Source: Jiangella gansuensis DSM 44835 (GTDB lineage Bacteria > Actinomycetota > Actinomycetes > Jiangellales > Jiangellaceae). Taken from it: a DNA stretch of 64,000 bases. Shown one piece after another: positions 8,257 through 17,735 of this stretch; position 1 is the first letter of the stretch, and each line of letters starts with the position of its first letter. Under the pieces are notes generated by a model that saw nothing but the letters and a program-made list of their open reading frames with translations, was not told where the DNA came from and ran no database searches. Both the position numbers and the translations under genes were made by a program. Location of the stretch: positions 3,470,606-3,534,605 of the forward strand of contig NZ_KI911782.1 of assembly GCF_000515395.1 (NCBI RefSeq), given 5' to 3'.

Positions 8257-9339
8257 TCAGTCGCCTCGGCGAAGGACTTCGAAGACCATGCGTACTACGT
8301 GGTCGGTCTCGTCGTCGGTTAGCTGCTGGGGGTTCAATGCGATCGTGCGCTCGCCTTCGGCGAGTACCGCGATGCGCGGGTCAAGGTTCCAGAGCCGTGC
8401 GACGGCGGCGTCGCGTGCGAAGCTCGAACCGATCTGGAGGAGGACGCGGGGGATAGGTTGGCCGCTGTGGCTGCGTTCGGTCAGCGTCACCACTACATTG
8501 GGAAGTTCGGTAAGGGCGGCATGCAGATGGTTCGCGGCCCGCGCGTACCGCCTCAGCTGAGCGTCCTCGTCGCTGCGCAGTGCGTGCTCGACCGCCGCGA
8601 GCAGCCCGACGATCTCCTCCTTACCGACCTTGCTCGTTCGCCCGACCCCAAGGCGTGGCGGCGAGAGCTCACGACAGCGCGCCACGAGATCGCGCCGCCC
8701 GAGGACGAGACCGGACGACTGCGGACCACGCAGACCCTTGCCACCGCTGATGACGACGAGGTCGGCTCCGAGCTCGCCGGTGTAGTGCCAGAGCGACGAT
8801 AGCGGCGGCACCTGGTCAGCCGCGTCGACGACGACGGGCACGCCGGCGTCGCGTGCGGCGCGGATGAGCCCGTCGAGCGGGGGAGCAAGGGCCTCCCACG
8901 GCTGACCTGCGAAGAGGACGACGCACGCCGTCCGGAGGCCGAAACACTCAGCGAGCCTCCCGCCGGCGGGCACACCGACGAGCCGCCCGCCGGCTGCCGC
9001 GACGCCGGTCAGGTAGCCGTTGCGCTGGGCATCCATGACGACGACCTCCGAGCGGTGCACCGGCCGGCCGTCCGCGTCCTCGTCATCGCCGAAGCAGGCG
9101 GCGGTGGCGAGCATGAGTCCCGCCGCAGCGCCGTTGACGACGCACGCACCCTCGTTGCGGGTGAGCCGCGCGATGCGCTCGCCAACCCGGTCGTGGAGCT
9201 CGTCCAAACTCACGAACGAGCCCGCCGCACGCGCCAGCGCGTCGAGAACCTCGGCCGGCATCAGCGACCCACCCAGACTGGTCTGCATCGCCGCAGCGTT
9301 GATGATGCGCCGCACGCCCAGCGACTCGTAGCTGGTCAC
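8257..9339 (-). CDS. SelA-like PLP-dependent enzyme
   Basis: The GTG at 9339 is preceded by ACGGGAGATC and gives a 360-aa protein starting MTSYESLGVRRIINAAA. The RRIINAAA opening, the AGLMLATAA helix, VVVDAADQVPP (D172) and the PLP lysine in ISGGKGLRGPQSSG (K201) are typical of the SelA-like branch of fold type I. That branch includes selenocysteine synthase and the catabolic enzyme DgaE (D-glucosaminate-6-phosphate ammonia-lyase). The short length and lack of the SelA N-terminal domain argue for the catabolic type. With the aminotransferase domain at the left edge, it is the second PLP enzyme in the locus, suggesting an amino-substituted substrate. The upstream gap carries a near-palindrome at 9381-9394. 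Confidence 0.85.
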   Translation of the reverse strand: MTSYESLGVRRIINAAAMQTSLGGSLMPAEVLDALARAAGSFVSLDELHDRVGERIARLTRNEGACVVNGAAAGLMLATAACFGDDEDADGRPVHRSEVVVMDAQRNGYLTGVAAAGGRLVGVPAGGRLAECFGLRTACVVLFAGQPWEALAPPLDGLIRAARDAGVPVVVDAADQVPPLSSLWHYTGELGADLVVISGGKGLRGPQSSGLVLGRRDLVARCRELSPPRLGVGRTSKVGKEEIVGLLAAVEHALRSDEDAQLRRYARAANHLHAALTELPNVVVTLTERSHSGQPIPRVLLQIGSSFARDAAVARLWNLDPRIAVLAEGERTIALNPQQLTDDETDHVVRMVFEVLRRGD

Positions 9340-9380
9340 GATCTCCCGTCCTCGGTGCTCATCGTTAGAGGCGTCCGATC

Positions 9381-9394
9381 TTGGGACGGTCCAA
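9381..9394. promoter_or_regulatory. Candidate operator before the SelA-like gene
   Basis: TTGGGACGGTCCAA is palindromic at its outer four bases on each side and at the central CG. It shares the run TGGGACGGTC with the palindrome at 1515-1530 upstream of the aminotransferase fusion. It lies 42 bases before the GTG at 9339. A shared regulator is possible but not shown. Confidence 0.35.
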
Positions 9395-9412
9395 CGACTA
9401 GTAGGCGTCCGG

Positions 9413-9964
9413 TCAGCTGGCTGCGAGTCGAGCTCGGTACGCAGCGGCATGCAACCGATTCCCGCACGACTGACTGTCGCAGTACAGACGAGAGCGGTTC
9501 TTGGAACGGTCCACGAATGCCGTCTCACACCCCGGTGCCTGGCACACCTTCAATCGGCTGGCCTCCCCATTCTCGAACATCATCACGAGCTGCATAGCGC
9601 AGTCAGCGACCATGTGCTCACCGAGTGGCGTGTAAGGCAAAAAGTAGTGGACATGCAACGGAAGGTCACCGTGCTCGACGAGTCGCGGATGAAGCTCAGC
9701 CGATCCCAAGATCGCATTGAGAATCTCTATCTTCGTTTTCATATCGGGCGCTACAAAGATGGACCGCAACTTGGCTCGCAGCCGATGTAGCGTCTTTAGG
9801 TCCTCTGCCGTCGGCGGGGGCACCTCTGTGACTTTCCAACGCTCGATGAACGTCGACAAGTCGTCGACGTTCCCCATCGACTCCGGCTGCGCGCCATGCG
9901 CCGCCGAGTTCACGAGGTCGACGATGACCGTTTGGACGCGAACGTGGTCAGAGCGGACTGGCAT
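9413..9964 (-). CDS. CGNR zinc-finger regulator (ABATE domain)
   Basis: This 183-aa protein ends with the diagnostic CGNR zinc finger: LKVCQAPGCETAFVD, then RSRLYC and SQSCGNRLHAAAYRAR, giving four cysteines for zinc followed by a basic helix. The first 120 residues correspond to the ABATE (stress-induced ligand-binding) domain found in this actinobacterial family. The start at 9964 has no clear ribosome site upstream, so the mRNA may be leaderless. It is the only dedicated DNA-binding regulator visible in the first 18 kb and sits next to the SelA-like gene in the same orientation. It is the best candidate for controlling the catabolic locus and for binding the shared GGGACGGTC motif, although that link is inference. 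Confidence 0.88.
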   Translation of the reverse strand: MPVRSDHVRVQTVIVDLVNSAAHGAQPESMGNVDDLSTFIERWKVTEVPPPTAEDLKTLHRLRAKLRSIFVAPDMKTKIEILNAILGSAELHPRLVEHGDLPLHVHYFLPYTPLGEHMVADCAMQLVMMFENGEASRLKVCQAPGCETAFVDRSKNRSRLYCDSQSCGNRLHAAAYRARLAAS

Positions 9965-10472
9965 GTCATGAGTCTAATGCACATTGCCAGTGACTTCCAA
10001 CCGGCCGCCAGTCGTCGGCCGGACCTCTGACGGCATCAGCGCCCAAGTTTGCTCCGCATCGGCCGCTGCTACGGGATAGTTGAAGTTGGGTGCCGCCGTC
10101 GGACACGCCACGCACCCTCGACTTGGGAGCGGAACAGTCCACCGACCTGCGACGATCGTGCCTACTCTCATCGCCTCACGGGCGCGATCACTGGGAGATC
10201 GTTACACTTGGCGCCGGATCAGCAGCCCAATGGGGATACACCAGGCTGACGCGCTGCCTGTGGTGAATGCCCGTCGCGTCCACGCCGATGACGCGACCGT
10301 ACGTCCAGGCGGGTTGCGAATGAGATGTCGGCGGCGCAATCAGGTCCCATCGCGACGTTGCACGCCCCGACAAACCCATTTCGCCCCGTGGATAAGGGGC
10401 CGCAATGGCAGCTGATGCGGATTCGCCTTGGTTAGCGAATTATGTGCCCTCCGGTCGTGTAGTCTGTCGGTT
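9965..10472. other. Intergenic stretch, no supported gene
   Basis: These 508 bases carry only short open frames without ribosome sites or recognisable products. They should include the promoter of the CGNR regulator at the left end and the 3' end of the leftward RidA-like gene at the right end. Confidence 0.45.
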
Positions 10473-11228
10473 TCATAAGATGATCTGCCGGGTGGAAATG
10501 CTCTTGCAGCCCATCTCAAACTCCAAGTCTATGACCGGTGGGCGTGCCAACCAGCGGTGAAGGCCGTAATGGCGGATCGAGCCGAAGGTGTCCGCCAATC
10601 TTGTCTCAACCCACTGGAGCGGATGTGCGCAATAGACATCGACGATGCGGGCTTCGTCGGGAGTGGCGCCAAGGGCGGCTAGGCGCGTTGCCAGTTCCGT
10701 GGCTACAAAGTCCACCTTCGATCGAAGTGCTACCGGACTTGTGTCTCGGTAAGCAATGGTCGCTTCTGGGGTCAACTTCCCCCTGATTTCAGCGAGCCCT
10801 GACAGCACGAAGTCGCCACCGGCCGCACCAGCCGCGGGCTCCACCACCTGGACTGCGCGCAGAGCCGGCTGATTCGTGATGGGACTGATCGGAGCGGCGT
10901 TGGTTCGGGTAATCCGTAGGGGTGCATCGGCGTCGTGAGGAAGATATTTGCGTATCAGCTCTGTGTAGGCCGAGTTGAAAGCTGAGAAACGTTCAGTGTC
11001 CAGCGGCTCCGGTGAGCGTATGTCCACGCCAGCCAGCGCGTCCCAAGTGAGGTCGCGCGCGTCGAGTTCACGATCAATTCGCTCGAAGCCGATCTCCAAC
11101 GGCTCCAACTCCGCCAGTTCCCACTCGATGATCCGATATCCCTGCAGCGCACGGATGCCATTCGAGAATGTGGCCGTACCCGGCAGATAACGATAGGCAC
11201 CATTTTCATGTGTTACGGACTCGGGCAT
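10473..11228 (-). CDS. RidA/YjgF-like protein, probably two-domain
   Basis: I chose the ATG at 11228 because GGAG lies 6 bases before it. An in-frame ATG at 11240 has no such site. The 251-aa protein reads like a tandem RidA fold: TFSNGIRALQGYRIIEWELA near the start, LDTERFSAFNSAYTELIRKYL and RITRTNAAPIS in the middle, and a second half with GGDFVLSGLAEIRG. The FN-x-x-Y-x-x-L pattern followed by R-x-x-x-N is RidA-like. RidA proteins hydrolyse reactive enamine/imine intermediates released by PLP enzymes, which fits a locus with two PLP enzymes. The family assignment rests on pattern recognition and is moderate; a stand-alone deaminase of the same superfamily is the alternative. Confidence 0.6.
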   Translation of the reverse strand: MPESVTHENGAYRYLPGTATFSNGIRALQGYRIIEWELAELEPLEIGFERIDRELDARDLTWDALAGVDIRSPEPLDTERFSAFNSAYTELIRKYLPHDADAPLRITRTNAAPISPITNQPALRAVQVVEPAAGAAGGDFVLSGLAEIRGKLTPEATIAYRDTSPVALRSKVDFVATELATRLAALGATPDEARIVDVYCAHPLQWVETRLADTFGSIRHYGLHRWLARPPVIDLEFEMGCKSISTRQIIL

Positions 11229-11287
11229 GTCAGACTCCATTGGCGCTCGGATACATGCGAAGGCAGGGGCGTCTACGCTCAGGTCGT

Positions 11288-13396
11288 CTATCCGCTACTG
11301 ACGGGCCCTAGCCCATCACCGTTGTGAGAGAAATGAATCATGGTATGTGCACCAACCTCTTCGATCTCGCAGGAGGTCGTGCCCGAAGTATGTCGGATCG
11401 CAAGCGATTGACCTTCCGGCACAACGCGGGCAGAATGATACTTCCGCGCGACCGTGATAGAAGCCCGTCCGACCTGGATCGGATGGTCCGGGAAGTGAGG
11501 AATTGCGCCAAAGGTGGCTGGAGGAATGGCGATCAGGTGCACTACGAGATCTTTCCCGAGCCAATTGGCCGCCGCCAGTACTTGCGGGCTGGCGGTTACG
11601 GCCAAGAGCGAATCGGAATCAGCAAGGCCCATTAGGCCGCCGAAGAGCCGGCGTAGCCACGGCGATCCTGTGGCACGGTAGGACGATTCGATAGGAGCCG
11701 CCAGGTAGTAGGCCGAGCCGGCCCCGAACCTGTGGCGGGTGATAGCGGGCATCCCTATGCGCGCGGGGTGAGCATGCTGATGGTAAACGTGACGATTGCG
11801 TGTTGTTTCGAACTCCGGATCCACAAATGATGCAAGTACTTCCGCGCCGGACACGGCGCAGTCCACCGACGGAGTGACACCCGAGCGGATCAGGATGGGC
11901 ATATCGGGCAACTGGCTCGCCAGTCTTGGGTCCGCAACCTCCGGCCCTATGTATCTAACGCTATAGTGGCTATGGCCCAAGGTGGCGATTCCGAACAGCT
12001 CGTCCAAGGCCGCCCCTGCACGGCGACTTCCGCGCGCGTACCAGCCTGTGCGGTGCGTTGCGACAACTGTGCCGCCGTCATTTACCCAGCCCATGAGGGC
12101 GTCGGTCTGCTCGTCGTCGACCACGAGAACGTCCGGCAGCACGACTGTGTTGTACCGCTCGAGGTCGCTCCGGCTAAAGCTGGCGATGACGTCGAAATCC
12201 ACATGGTTCTCGGTAAGTAACTGTGCGGCGGCCTCAATCGTGGCGTCGACGTCGCCATCGATGGCCGAGTGCTCGAGCATCCGCTTGCCATGGAGATCGA
12301 AGACCAACGCGGTGTCGGCAGCGGGCTCGGCGCCGGCCGTCCAAGGGGAGCGCGCGGACTGGTAAGCCATCACGCGCTGAATGGCATCCATGACCGGCTT
12401 TGCCACCCTCCCGCCCCACGGGCCATTTGGCACCGGAGCGTGGCCGACGCTCAGCGCTGCACCATGCGCGATTGCGACGGCTGCTGCCGCGTCGAGGGTG
12501 GCTGCCGGGGCAACCGTCCACTCGCCCCAGCTGCCCATCTCAACGGGCATCATCAACTCATACGGCTTGCTCTGTCTCCGATTCCAGCGTGCGATCAGTG
12601 AACCCGCGAGGTAGTGGGGCTGGTGGAACTCCGAACACAAGACATCGGCGTCCTTATCGGCTTCAACGTTCGCGAACGCGAGGTCTCCGGCATGGTTCCA
12701 GCTGACTGTCAGCTCGCGTCGAATCGCCTTCAGCCGGTCCACAATGGTCCGGAGAAAGCGCGTCCTTGTGGCACGCCGGAACGCTGCTACGTCGGCCGCG
12801 GCCGCGGTGCCGAGCGTCGGCGTCTCGGTTGGCATCCGATACCCATATGCGGCGAGGAAATCACCGCGGCAGTATTCGCAATAGCAACCCGTTGGCCACA
12901 CGTAGGTGATGTCAAGGAACACTCCGGCAACAGGGTAGCGCGTGACGATCTCGCTCAATTGGTCGATAACGTAGTCCGAGTAGGGCGAGTTCAGGCACAA
13001 GATGTCGTAGAAGGTGTACGCGTTTTCGATGGGACTCCCATCAGGCGTGCGCTGACGATAGTCGGGATTTTCTGTCGCTACCTGGCTATTTAGACCACAG
13101 TTGTAGTAGGCTACTACCTCAATGTCTCGCGACCGGGCCGCATCGCAGGCCTCTCGAAGCATGTCCTCGCTGGCAAGCTTCTTATTGCGTACGCCGATTT
13201 GGGTGGGGTAGTACGACGTGCCGAATGCATCTTTGGTCATGAAAGTGATTGAGCGGATTCCGGATGAGCTCATCTCGGCCATGTAATGCTCGACATCGAA
13301 GTCGATGCTTGCTAGATGGTCACCAAGGTGCATGTCGATGAGTGCGCGCTGCTGCCGAAAATCTTTGGGGATGTCCGCAGTCTTTTCAAGGCTCAC
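11288..13396 (-). CDS. GHL6-type glycoside hydrolase with beta-galactosidase trimerisation domain
   Basis: The GTG at 13396 follows GAAGGACC by 5 bases and yields 702 aa. Residues 15-330 form a TIM barrel resembling the hypothetical glycosyl hydrolase family GHL6/GH42-like group: the SITFMTKDAFG strand, VVAYYNCGLN, and VAGVFLDITYVWPTGCYCEYC, whose clustered cysteines are typical of these proteins. Residues about 370-570 resemble the beta-galactosidase trimerisation (glutamine-amidotransferase-like) domain. The C-terminus is a beta-sandwich. There is no signal peptide, so it should act in the cytosol on an imported oligosaccharide. The exact bond cleaved is unknown. It faces away from the transporter genes at 15034, with 1.6 kb between them. 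Confidence 0.8.
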   Translation of the reverse strand: MSLEKTADIPKDFRQQRALIDMHLGDHLASIDFDVEHYMAEMSSSGIRSITFMTKDAFGTSYYPTQIGVRNKKLASEDMLREACDAARSRDIEVVAYYNCGLNSQVATENPDYRQRTPDGSPIENAYTFYDILCLNSPYSDYVIDQLSEIVTRYPVAGVFLDITYVWPTGCYCEYCRGDFLAAYGYRMPTETPTLGTAAAADVAAFRRATRTRFLRTIVDRLKAIRRELTVSWNHAGDLAFANVEADKDADVLCSEFHQPHYLAGSLIARWNRRQSKPYELMMPVEMGSWGEWTVAPAATLDAAAAVAIAHGAALSVGHAPVPNGPWGGRVAKPVMDAIQRVMAYQSARSPWTAGAEPAADTALVFDLHGKRMLEHSAIDGDVDATIEAAAQLLTENHVDFDVIASFSRSDLERYNTVVLPDVLVVDDEQTDALMGWVNDGGTVVATHRTGWYARGSRRAGAALDELFGIATLGHSHYSVRYIGPEVADPRLASQLPDMPILIRSGVTPSVDCAVSGAEVLASFVDPEFETTRNRHVYHQHAHPARIGMPAITRHRFGAGSAYYLAAPIESSYRATGSPWLRRLFGGLMGLADSDSLLAVTASPQVLAAANWLGKDLVVHLIAIPPATFGAIPHFPDHPIQVGRASITVARKYHSARVVPEGQSLAIRHTSGTTSCEIEEVGAHTMIHFSHNGDGLGPVSSG

Positions 13397-15033
13397 AGTT
13401 GGTCCTTCGCAACGGGATTACATTCGATTGGTGTGGACATGGTCGTTCTGTCGGTCCAAATCCGGGACAGGCTGATCGAGGGTTTTGGCCGCTCAGCCAG
13501 TGACTGCATCGTCAGGAGGTTCCAGGTGCCAACGGACATGCGCTCCCTAGTCCCAGCAGGCTTGGGGCGGCCGGCGTACGGTCCGGATGTCAACGCGGCC
13601 ATTTCGCGGTCGAGACGTGCGTCTCCTTCCCTGACCATCGTTGGACGGCACGACCGGTGACAGTGTCGACAATCGCACGAGCTCCGCGTTCGTCCACTCG
13701 TGGTCCAGGCGCATCTGTGGGTCCGTAAGCGCCAGTCGATCATGTGCTGCCGCTGCTCGCTGGACGGTTGTACGAGGGCGCGGCGGCCGCGCCGTTCTTG
13801 ATCGTGTGGGCACATGAGCAGACACGCTCTCGTACTGCCGCAGGGCGTGAGCGTACCGGCACAGCTGGTCCGCTGTGGGCGCGAAGGGTCGGACGATGAC
13901 GCAAGATCGCAGTCGCGGATTCGGTGAGGAACAGGGGAGAGAGTCGGGTTCGCACGATGGAGGTGCCCTTGTTCGCGGTCCTACATGCGGAAAGCACTCG
14001 GGTCTCGCCGACAATGCTCTCGCTCACGCCCAAGTGCGATGCCTCGTGCGGTGGGCTGAGGCGGATGACATGGCCCGGGGCGACACGGCTTCCAGGCTGA
14101 AGGCACGACGAACGATCAAGATCCTGGCGCCTTACCGCCGTTGGCTCCTCGACTAGGTCGCCAAGCCCAACGTCGCGCGCGAGGGCGACGTACGGGTCAG
14201 TCGACGGCGCCACGTTGACCGTGTCGAGGGTTTCGTATGCGTGTGATGAGACGCCATCCCGATTCGGACGCGCTGAAGGTGCATGGTGGAACGCTGCGAC
14301 GACCTTCACCACGTACGGACCGGCGACTGCCATTGGCTCGGCGCCTACCGCCAATGGAGCTCTCATGTGGCGAAGTTCAAAACCTCTTGGGCCGATGCCC
14401 GCGACGCGGGGGCGTGTCGTGATCTCCGACTCCGAGATGAACGGCCCTCCGCAAGCGCATGTGGCCAATCCGCCTGGGTGGGTGAGCCATGCAGGCGCTC
14501 GGATAACGATGCGCAGGGGCCATGCGTGCGCGACTCCGTGGCTCGTCGGACGCGCCCGGGCCTCGTTCGTCGCGTGTGCGTCGTGCAGGCAAGGCATGTC
14601 ACGACGATAGTGCGCTTTGCAGGTGACGCACAAGAGTAGGTGGCCAGTGCCTGCCCGCTTGCGGATCAGCTGATTGCCTCCTAGCATTCGGCCATGCGTC
14701 ATGGGTATCGTCTGGATAATCGTGACATCACGCGGGAGCCGGTCGTGCCGGCACTCGATGTCGCAAGGGCCTGGCTCGACTGGCGCCTGCCGGATTGGGA
14801 CGTGCCAGGCGCGGTCGGACGAGCGGGCGTGCCGGAAGTCGAGGTCGGAGATCGTGTTGTGTGTGCCGTGCGGCACGGGCCAGTCAAGAGTTCGTCGGCG
14901 ACACGCCGTTCGGCAGGTGTGGTAATCCGCCTCGGCTAGCGCGTTGACGCCGTCTACTCCGCCCGCCGCGCGGGAACGGCGCGTTCGGCGCGGCCACTTG
15001 TTCGCAAGGGTGATCTAGGAAAGGAACGCAACG
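13397..15033. other. 1.6-kb stretch without a recognisable gene
   Basis: This is the longest unannotated gap. A 378-codon open frame runs on the minus strand (13740-14876), with CVTC and CACGG cysteine pairs and no recognised domain. A short plus-strand frame (14694-14939, 81 codons) has plausible codon use but no identifiable product. Composition and the absence of ribosome sites suggest decayed DNA. The last ~100 bases must contain the promoter of the sugar-transport operon; an AAAGGAAC ribosome site precedes its first gene. Confidence 0.45.
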
Positions 15034-16794
15034 ATGATGACTAACCAGATGCCCGCACGCCTGAGTCGACGGTCGCTCATAAGAAGCGGGGCGCTGACGA
15101 TTGGCGGGATCGCGGCAGGCTCTTGGCTGTCGGGCTGCACTTCAAGTCCTGGACCAGCAGCGAACAAGCCGAACGGCGTGGAGGGCGTTGAGCAGGTTCA
15201 GCTCGGCGCGGAAGTGCCCGGCCCAATCTATCCTTCCGGATACGTAGGGCCAAGGGCTCGTGAGGTGGCAGCCTTCGGCAACCCGGAGAAAACCTTCAGG
15301 ATCGTTGTACCGCAGGCCGCCGAGGTGGTTGGAGACTGGAACACCAACACGTTTAGCAAGTGGCTTGAGCAACGTACTGGTGTGCGCATCGAGTATCAGG
15401 CCGTCAACATCCTGGGTACGGATGGTACACCGGATCTCACGAAGATCAACGCCATGATCTCCTCCGGTGACGTGCCAGACGCGTTTCTCATCCCGTTCAC
15501 GCCCGCCCAGGTGTCACTCTATGGGCAGCAGGGCTTGTTCATCGCGTTGGACGACTACATAGAGACGTACGCGCCGGGCATGCGGCAGGCACGCCTCGAC
15601 TACCCAGACCTCATCAATCAGCAAAAGTCACTCGACGGAAAAGTCCATGCCTTCACCGGCCTGAGCGACACGTACCATCTTCACGCCTATCACACGCGAA
15701 CGTGGATCAACCGCCAGTACCTAGACAGCGTGGGTGCAAGCGTTCCAGAATCAATTGACGAACTCCGAGAGGTTCTGAGGTTGTTCAAGGAGCAAGATCC
15801 CTCGGGGACAGGTGGAATGATCCCATTGGCCGCCAACAGTGCGGCTTCGGGTATCGACCGCTTCTTTATGGGCAGCTTCCTCTACAACCCTGGGGGAGAC
15901 AGCGCGGGGGGTTGGGTACGACTTCATGATGGCCAAGTCGAATTTGTCGCTGATAAGCCAGAATGGCGGGAGGCCCTGCGATACCTGCGGAGGCTGAACG
16001 ACGATGGAACCCTGGACTCATCACTCTTTACGATGTCGGCGGAGCAGCTCCTCGAGGCCGGAAACCAAGGAAGGCTAGGCGTCGTCCGCGCTCCGCACCA
16101 AGGGTGGTTCGCCACGGTCGACGACCAACCCGACTCGCCCTGGCGTGATTATGTAGCGGTACCGACTTTGAAAGGTCCTGACGGTACCCAGTACGCATCG
16201 TGGGACTACAATTTTACGAGCAGCAATCCGCTTGTGATCACTAACGAGTGCTCCGACCCGGGCACATTGGTCAGGTGGGCTGACACAATGCTCGAGCTCA
16301 CTACACTCATGACAGGCTACGCAGGTACACAGGGAGAAAACTGGGACTGGGCGGCTGAAGGTGAACCAGGACTGAACGGCGAGCAAGCTGTCTGGAAGTC
16401 CGTGGCCTATCCGCCGCCGCTTGGCCAAGGCTGGAGCACCAATATCATGTACTATTTCTCGGAGGATTTACGTCTCGCGCAGTATTCCGACCCCGCCGCG
16501 CCCGACCTTGAGAAAGTGCTGTTCGAGGCGACGAAAGAGTACGAGCCATTGGCGCAGCCGAAAGACTGGCAACTTCCGAAGCTGATCTTTGACGACTCCA
16601 CAGCGTCCACGCAGGCCCAGATGGCTGTCGCGGTGCACGGCCACGTCACTCAAAGTATGGCCAAGTTTGCCACCGGCGCGCTGGACATCGACAGCGACAC
16701 TGCATGGGACGACTACGTCAACCAATTCAACGCTATCGGTCTCGAGACGTATTTGGACCTATACCAGAAAACGTATGATTCCAGGCCAACATGA
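15034..16794 (+). CDS. Sugar ABC transporter substrate-binding lipoprotein (LipO/YtcQ type)
   Basis: The start at 15034 (a second ATG is at 15037) follows AAAGGAAC. The 586-aa protein has a twin-arginine-like leader (LSRRSLIRSGALTIGG) ending in a lipobox LSGC near residue 36, so it should be exported and lipid-anchored. The length of nearly 590 aa and the pattern FRIVVPQAAEV...WLEQRTGVRIEYQ, then GDVPDAFLIP, match the long solute-binding proteins of the Lpl/YtcQ/AlgQ group. These bind di- to oligosaccharides such as alginate or rhamnogalacturonan fragments. It is the first gene of a three-gene operon whose members overlap by ATGA. No ATPase is encoded here; such systems usually share a general MsmX-like ATPase. 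Confidence 0.9.
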   Translation: MMTNQMPARLSRRSLIRSGALTIGGIAAGSWLSGCTSSPGPAANKPNGVEGVEQVQLGAEVPGPIYPSGYVGPRAREVAAFGNPEKTFRIVVPQAAEVVGDWNTNTFSKWLEQRTGVRIEYQAVNILGTDGTPDLTKINAMISSGDVPDAFLIPFTPAQVSLYGQQGLFIALDDYIETYAPGMRQARLDYPDLINQQKSLDGKVHAFTGLSDTYHLHAYHTRTWINRQYLDSVGASVPESIDELREVLRLFKEQDPSGTGGMIPLAANSAASGIDRFFMGSFLYNPGGDSAGGWVRLHDGQVEFVADKPEWREALRYLRRLNDDGTLDSSLFTMSAEQLLEAGNQGRLGVVRAPHQGWFATVDDQPDSPWRDYVAVPTLKGPDGTQYASWDYNFTSSNPLVITNECSDPGTLVRWADTMLELTTLMTGYAGTQGENWDWAAEGEPGLNGEQAVWKSVAYPPPLGQGWSTNIMYYFSEDLRLAQYSDPAAPDLEKVLFEATKEYEPLAQPKDWQLPKLIFDDSTASTQAQMAVAVHGHVTQSMAKFATGALDIDSDTAWDDYVNQFNAIGLETYLDLYQKTYDSRPT

Positions 16795-17735
16795 TGCAAG
16801 CTCCAAACACGACGACACGGCGCTGGCGGCGTGCATCGACTGGCGGCGCCATCCGTGATCCGCGGGGTGACCGACTGTTCCTCGCCGTAAACCACGCCGT
16901 ACTTATCACGTTCGCTCTGATGGTACTTTATCCGATAATTTATGTAGTATCTTCATCCTTTAGTAGTGGCGGTGCGATCAGCTCCGGCGCTGTCCGGTTG
17001 TTTCCGGTTGAGTTCAATACCGACGCCTACGCTACATTGGTTGATTCGCCGCGCCTGCTCCGCGGCTTCCTTAACTCTGTGCTCTACGCGGTTGCAGGAG
17101 CGCTTCTCGGGACATGCTTGACCGTGTTGGCTGGCTACGCCTTGTCGCGAGCTGATCTACCCTACCGGCGTCTGTTGACGCTGTTCTTCCTTGTGCCAAC
17201 GTTGTTCTCGGCCGGAATTATTCCCACCTACATGGTCGTGCGGCAACTTGGTTTGCTCGACACGCCTGCCGCGGTGGTGTTACCCGGAGCGATGAGCGTT
17301 TTTTTGATGTTGATCACGAGGACCTTCTACGTCATGAGCGTGCCTAGTGAGGTGTTGGAAGCAGCGCGCATGGATGGCGCGAACGACTTGCAGTTCTTCT
17401 TTCGAGTGGCCCTGCCATTAAGCAAGCCCATCATCGCAGTCAACCTGCTGTTCTACGGTGTTTCGCAATGGAACAGCTGGTTCAGTGCGTTTCTCTATCT
17501 TAATGACACCGATTGGTATCCCCTACAGTTAGTGCTACGGGAGATTCTTGCGCAATCCACCATTGATCCAAGTCAAATAGGTGGAGGCGATGTCGGTCAG
17601 CTGATGCGCCAACAGGAACTCTTCGCCAAGCTCAAGTACGCGATCATGGTAGTCGCTATGCTGCCACCGCTGCTCGTGTATCCCTTCGTGCAGAAGTACT
17701 TCGTCCGAGGCGCTTTGATCGGATCCGTGAAATGA
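16791..17735 (+). CDS. lplC: Carbohydrate ABC transporter permease (LplC/YtcP type)
   Basis: This 314-aa inner-membrane permease has about six predicted hydrophobic segments. The first is ITFALMVLYPIIYVV, and the C-terminal block is MVVAMLPPLLVYPFVQKYF. The EAA loop EVLEAARMDGAND, which docks to the ATPase, sits about two-thirds along. The ending KYFVRGALIGSVK is the usual LplC/YtcP tail. The start overlaps the stop of the binding protein (ATGA at 16791). In the common Lpl arrangement LplB precedes LplC; here the order is reversed. The coding sequence is noticeably AT-richer than genes after 27 kb, consistent with acquisition. Confidence 0.9.
   Translation: MMQAPNTTTRRWRRASTGGAIRDPRGDRLFLAVNHAVLITFALMVLYPIIYVVSSSFSSGGAISSGAVRLFPVEFNTDAYATLVDSPRLLRGFLNSVLYAVAGALLGTCLTVLAGYALSRADLPYRRLLTLFFLVPTLFSAGIIPTYMVVRQLGLLDTPAAVVLPGAMSVFLMLITRTFYVMSVPSEVLEAARMDGANDLQFFFRVALPLSKPIIAVNLLFYGVSQWNSWFSAFLYLNDTDWYPLQLVLREILAQSTIDPSQIGGGDVGQLMRQQELFAKLKYAIMVVAMLPPLLVYPFVQKYFVRGALIGSVK

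Noticed and set aside
13740-14876. A 378-codon minus-strand frame as a gene
   Set aside because: It has no ribosome site, domain or consistent codon bias; I mention it only as an unexplained stretch.
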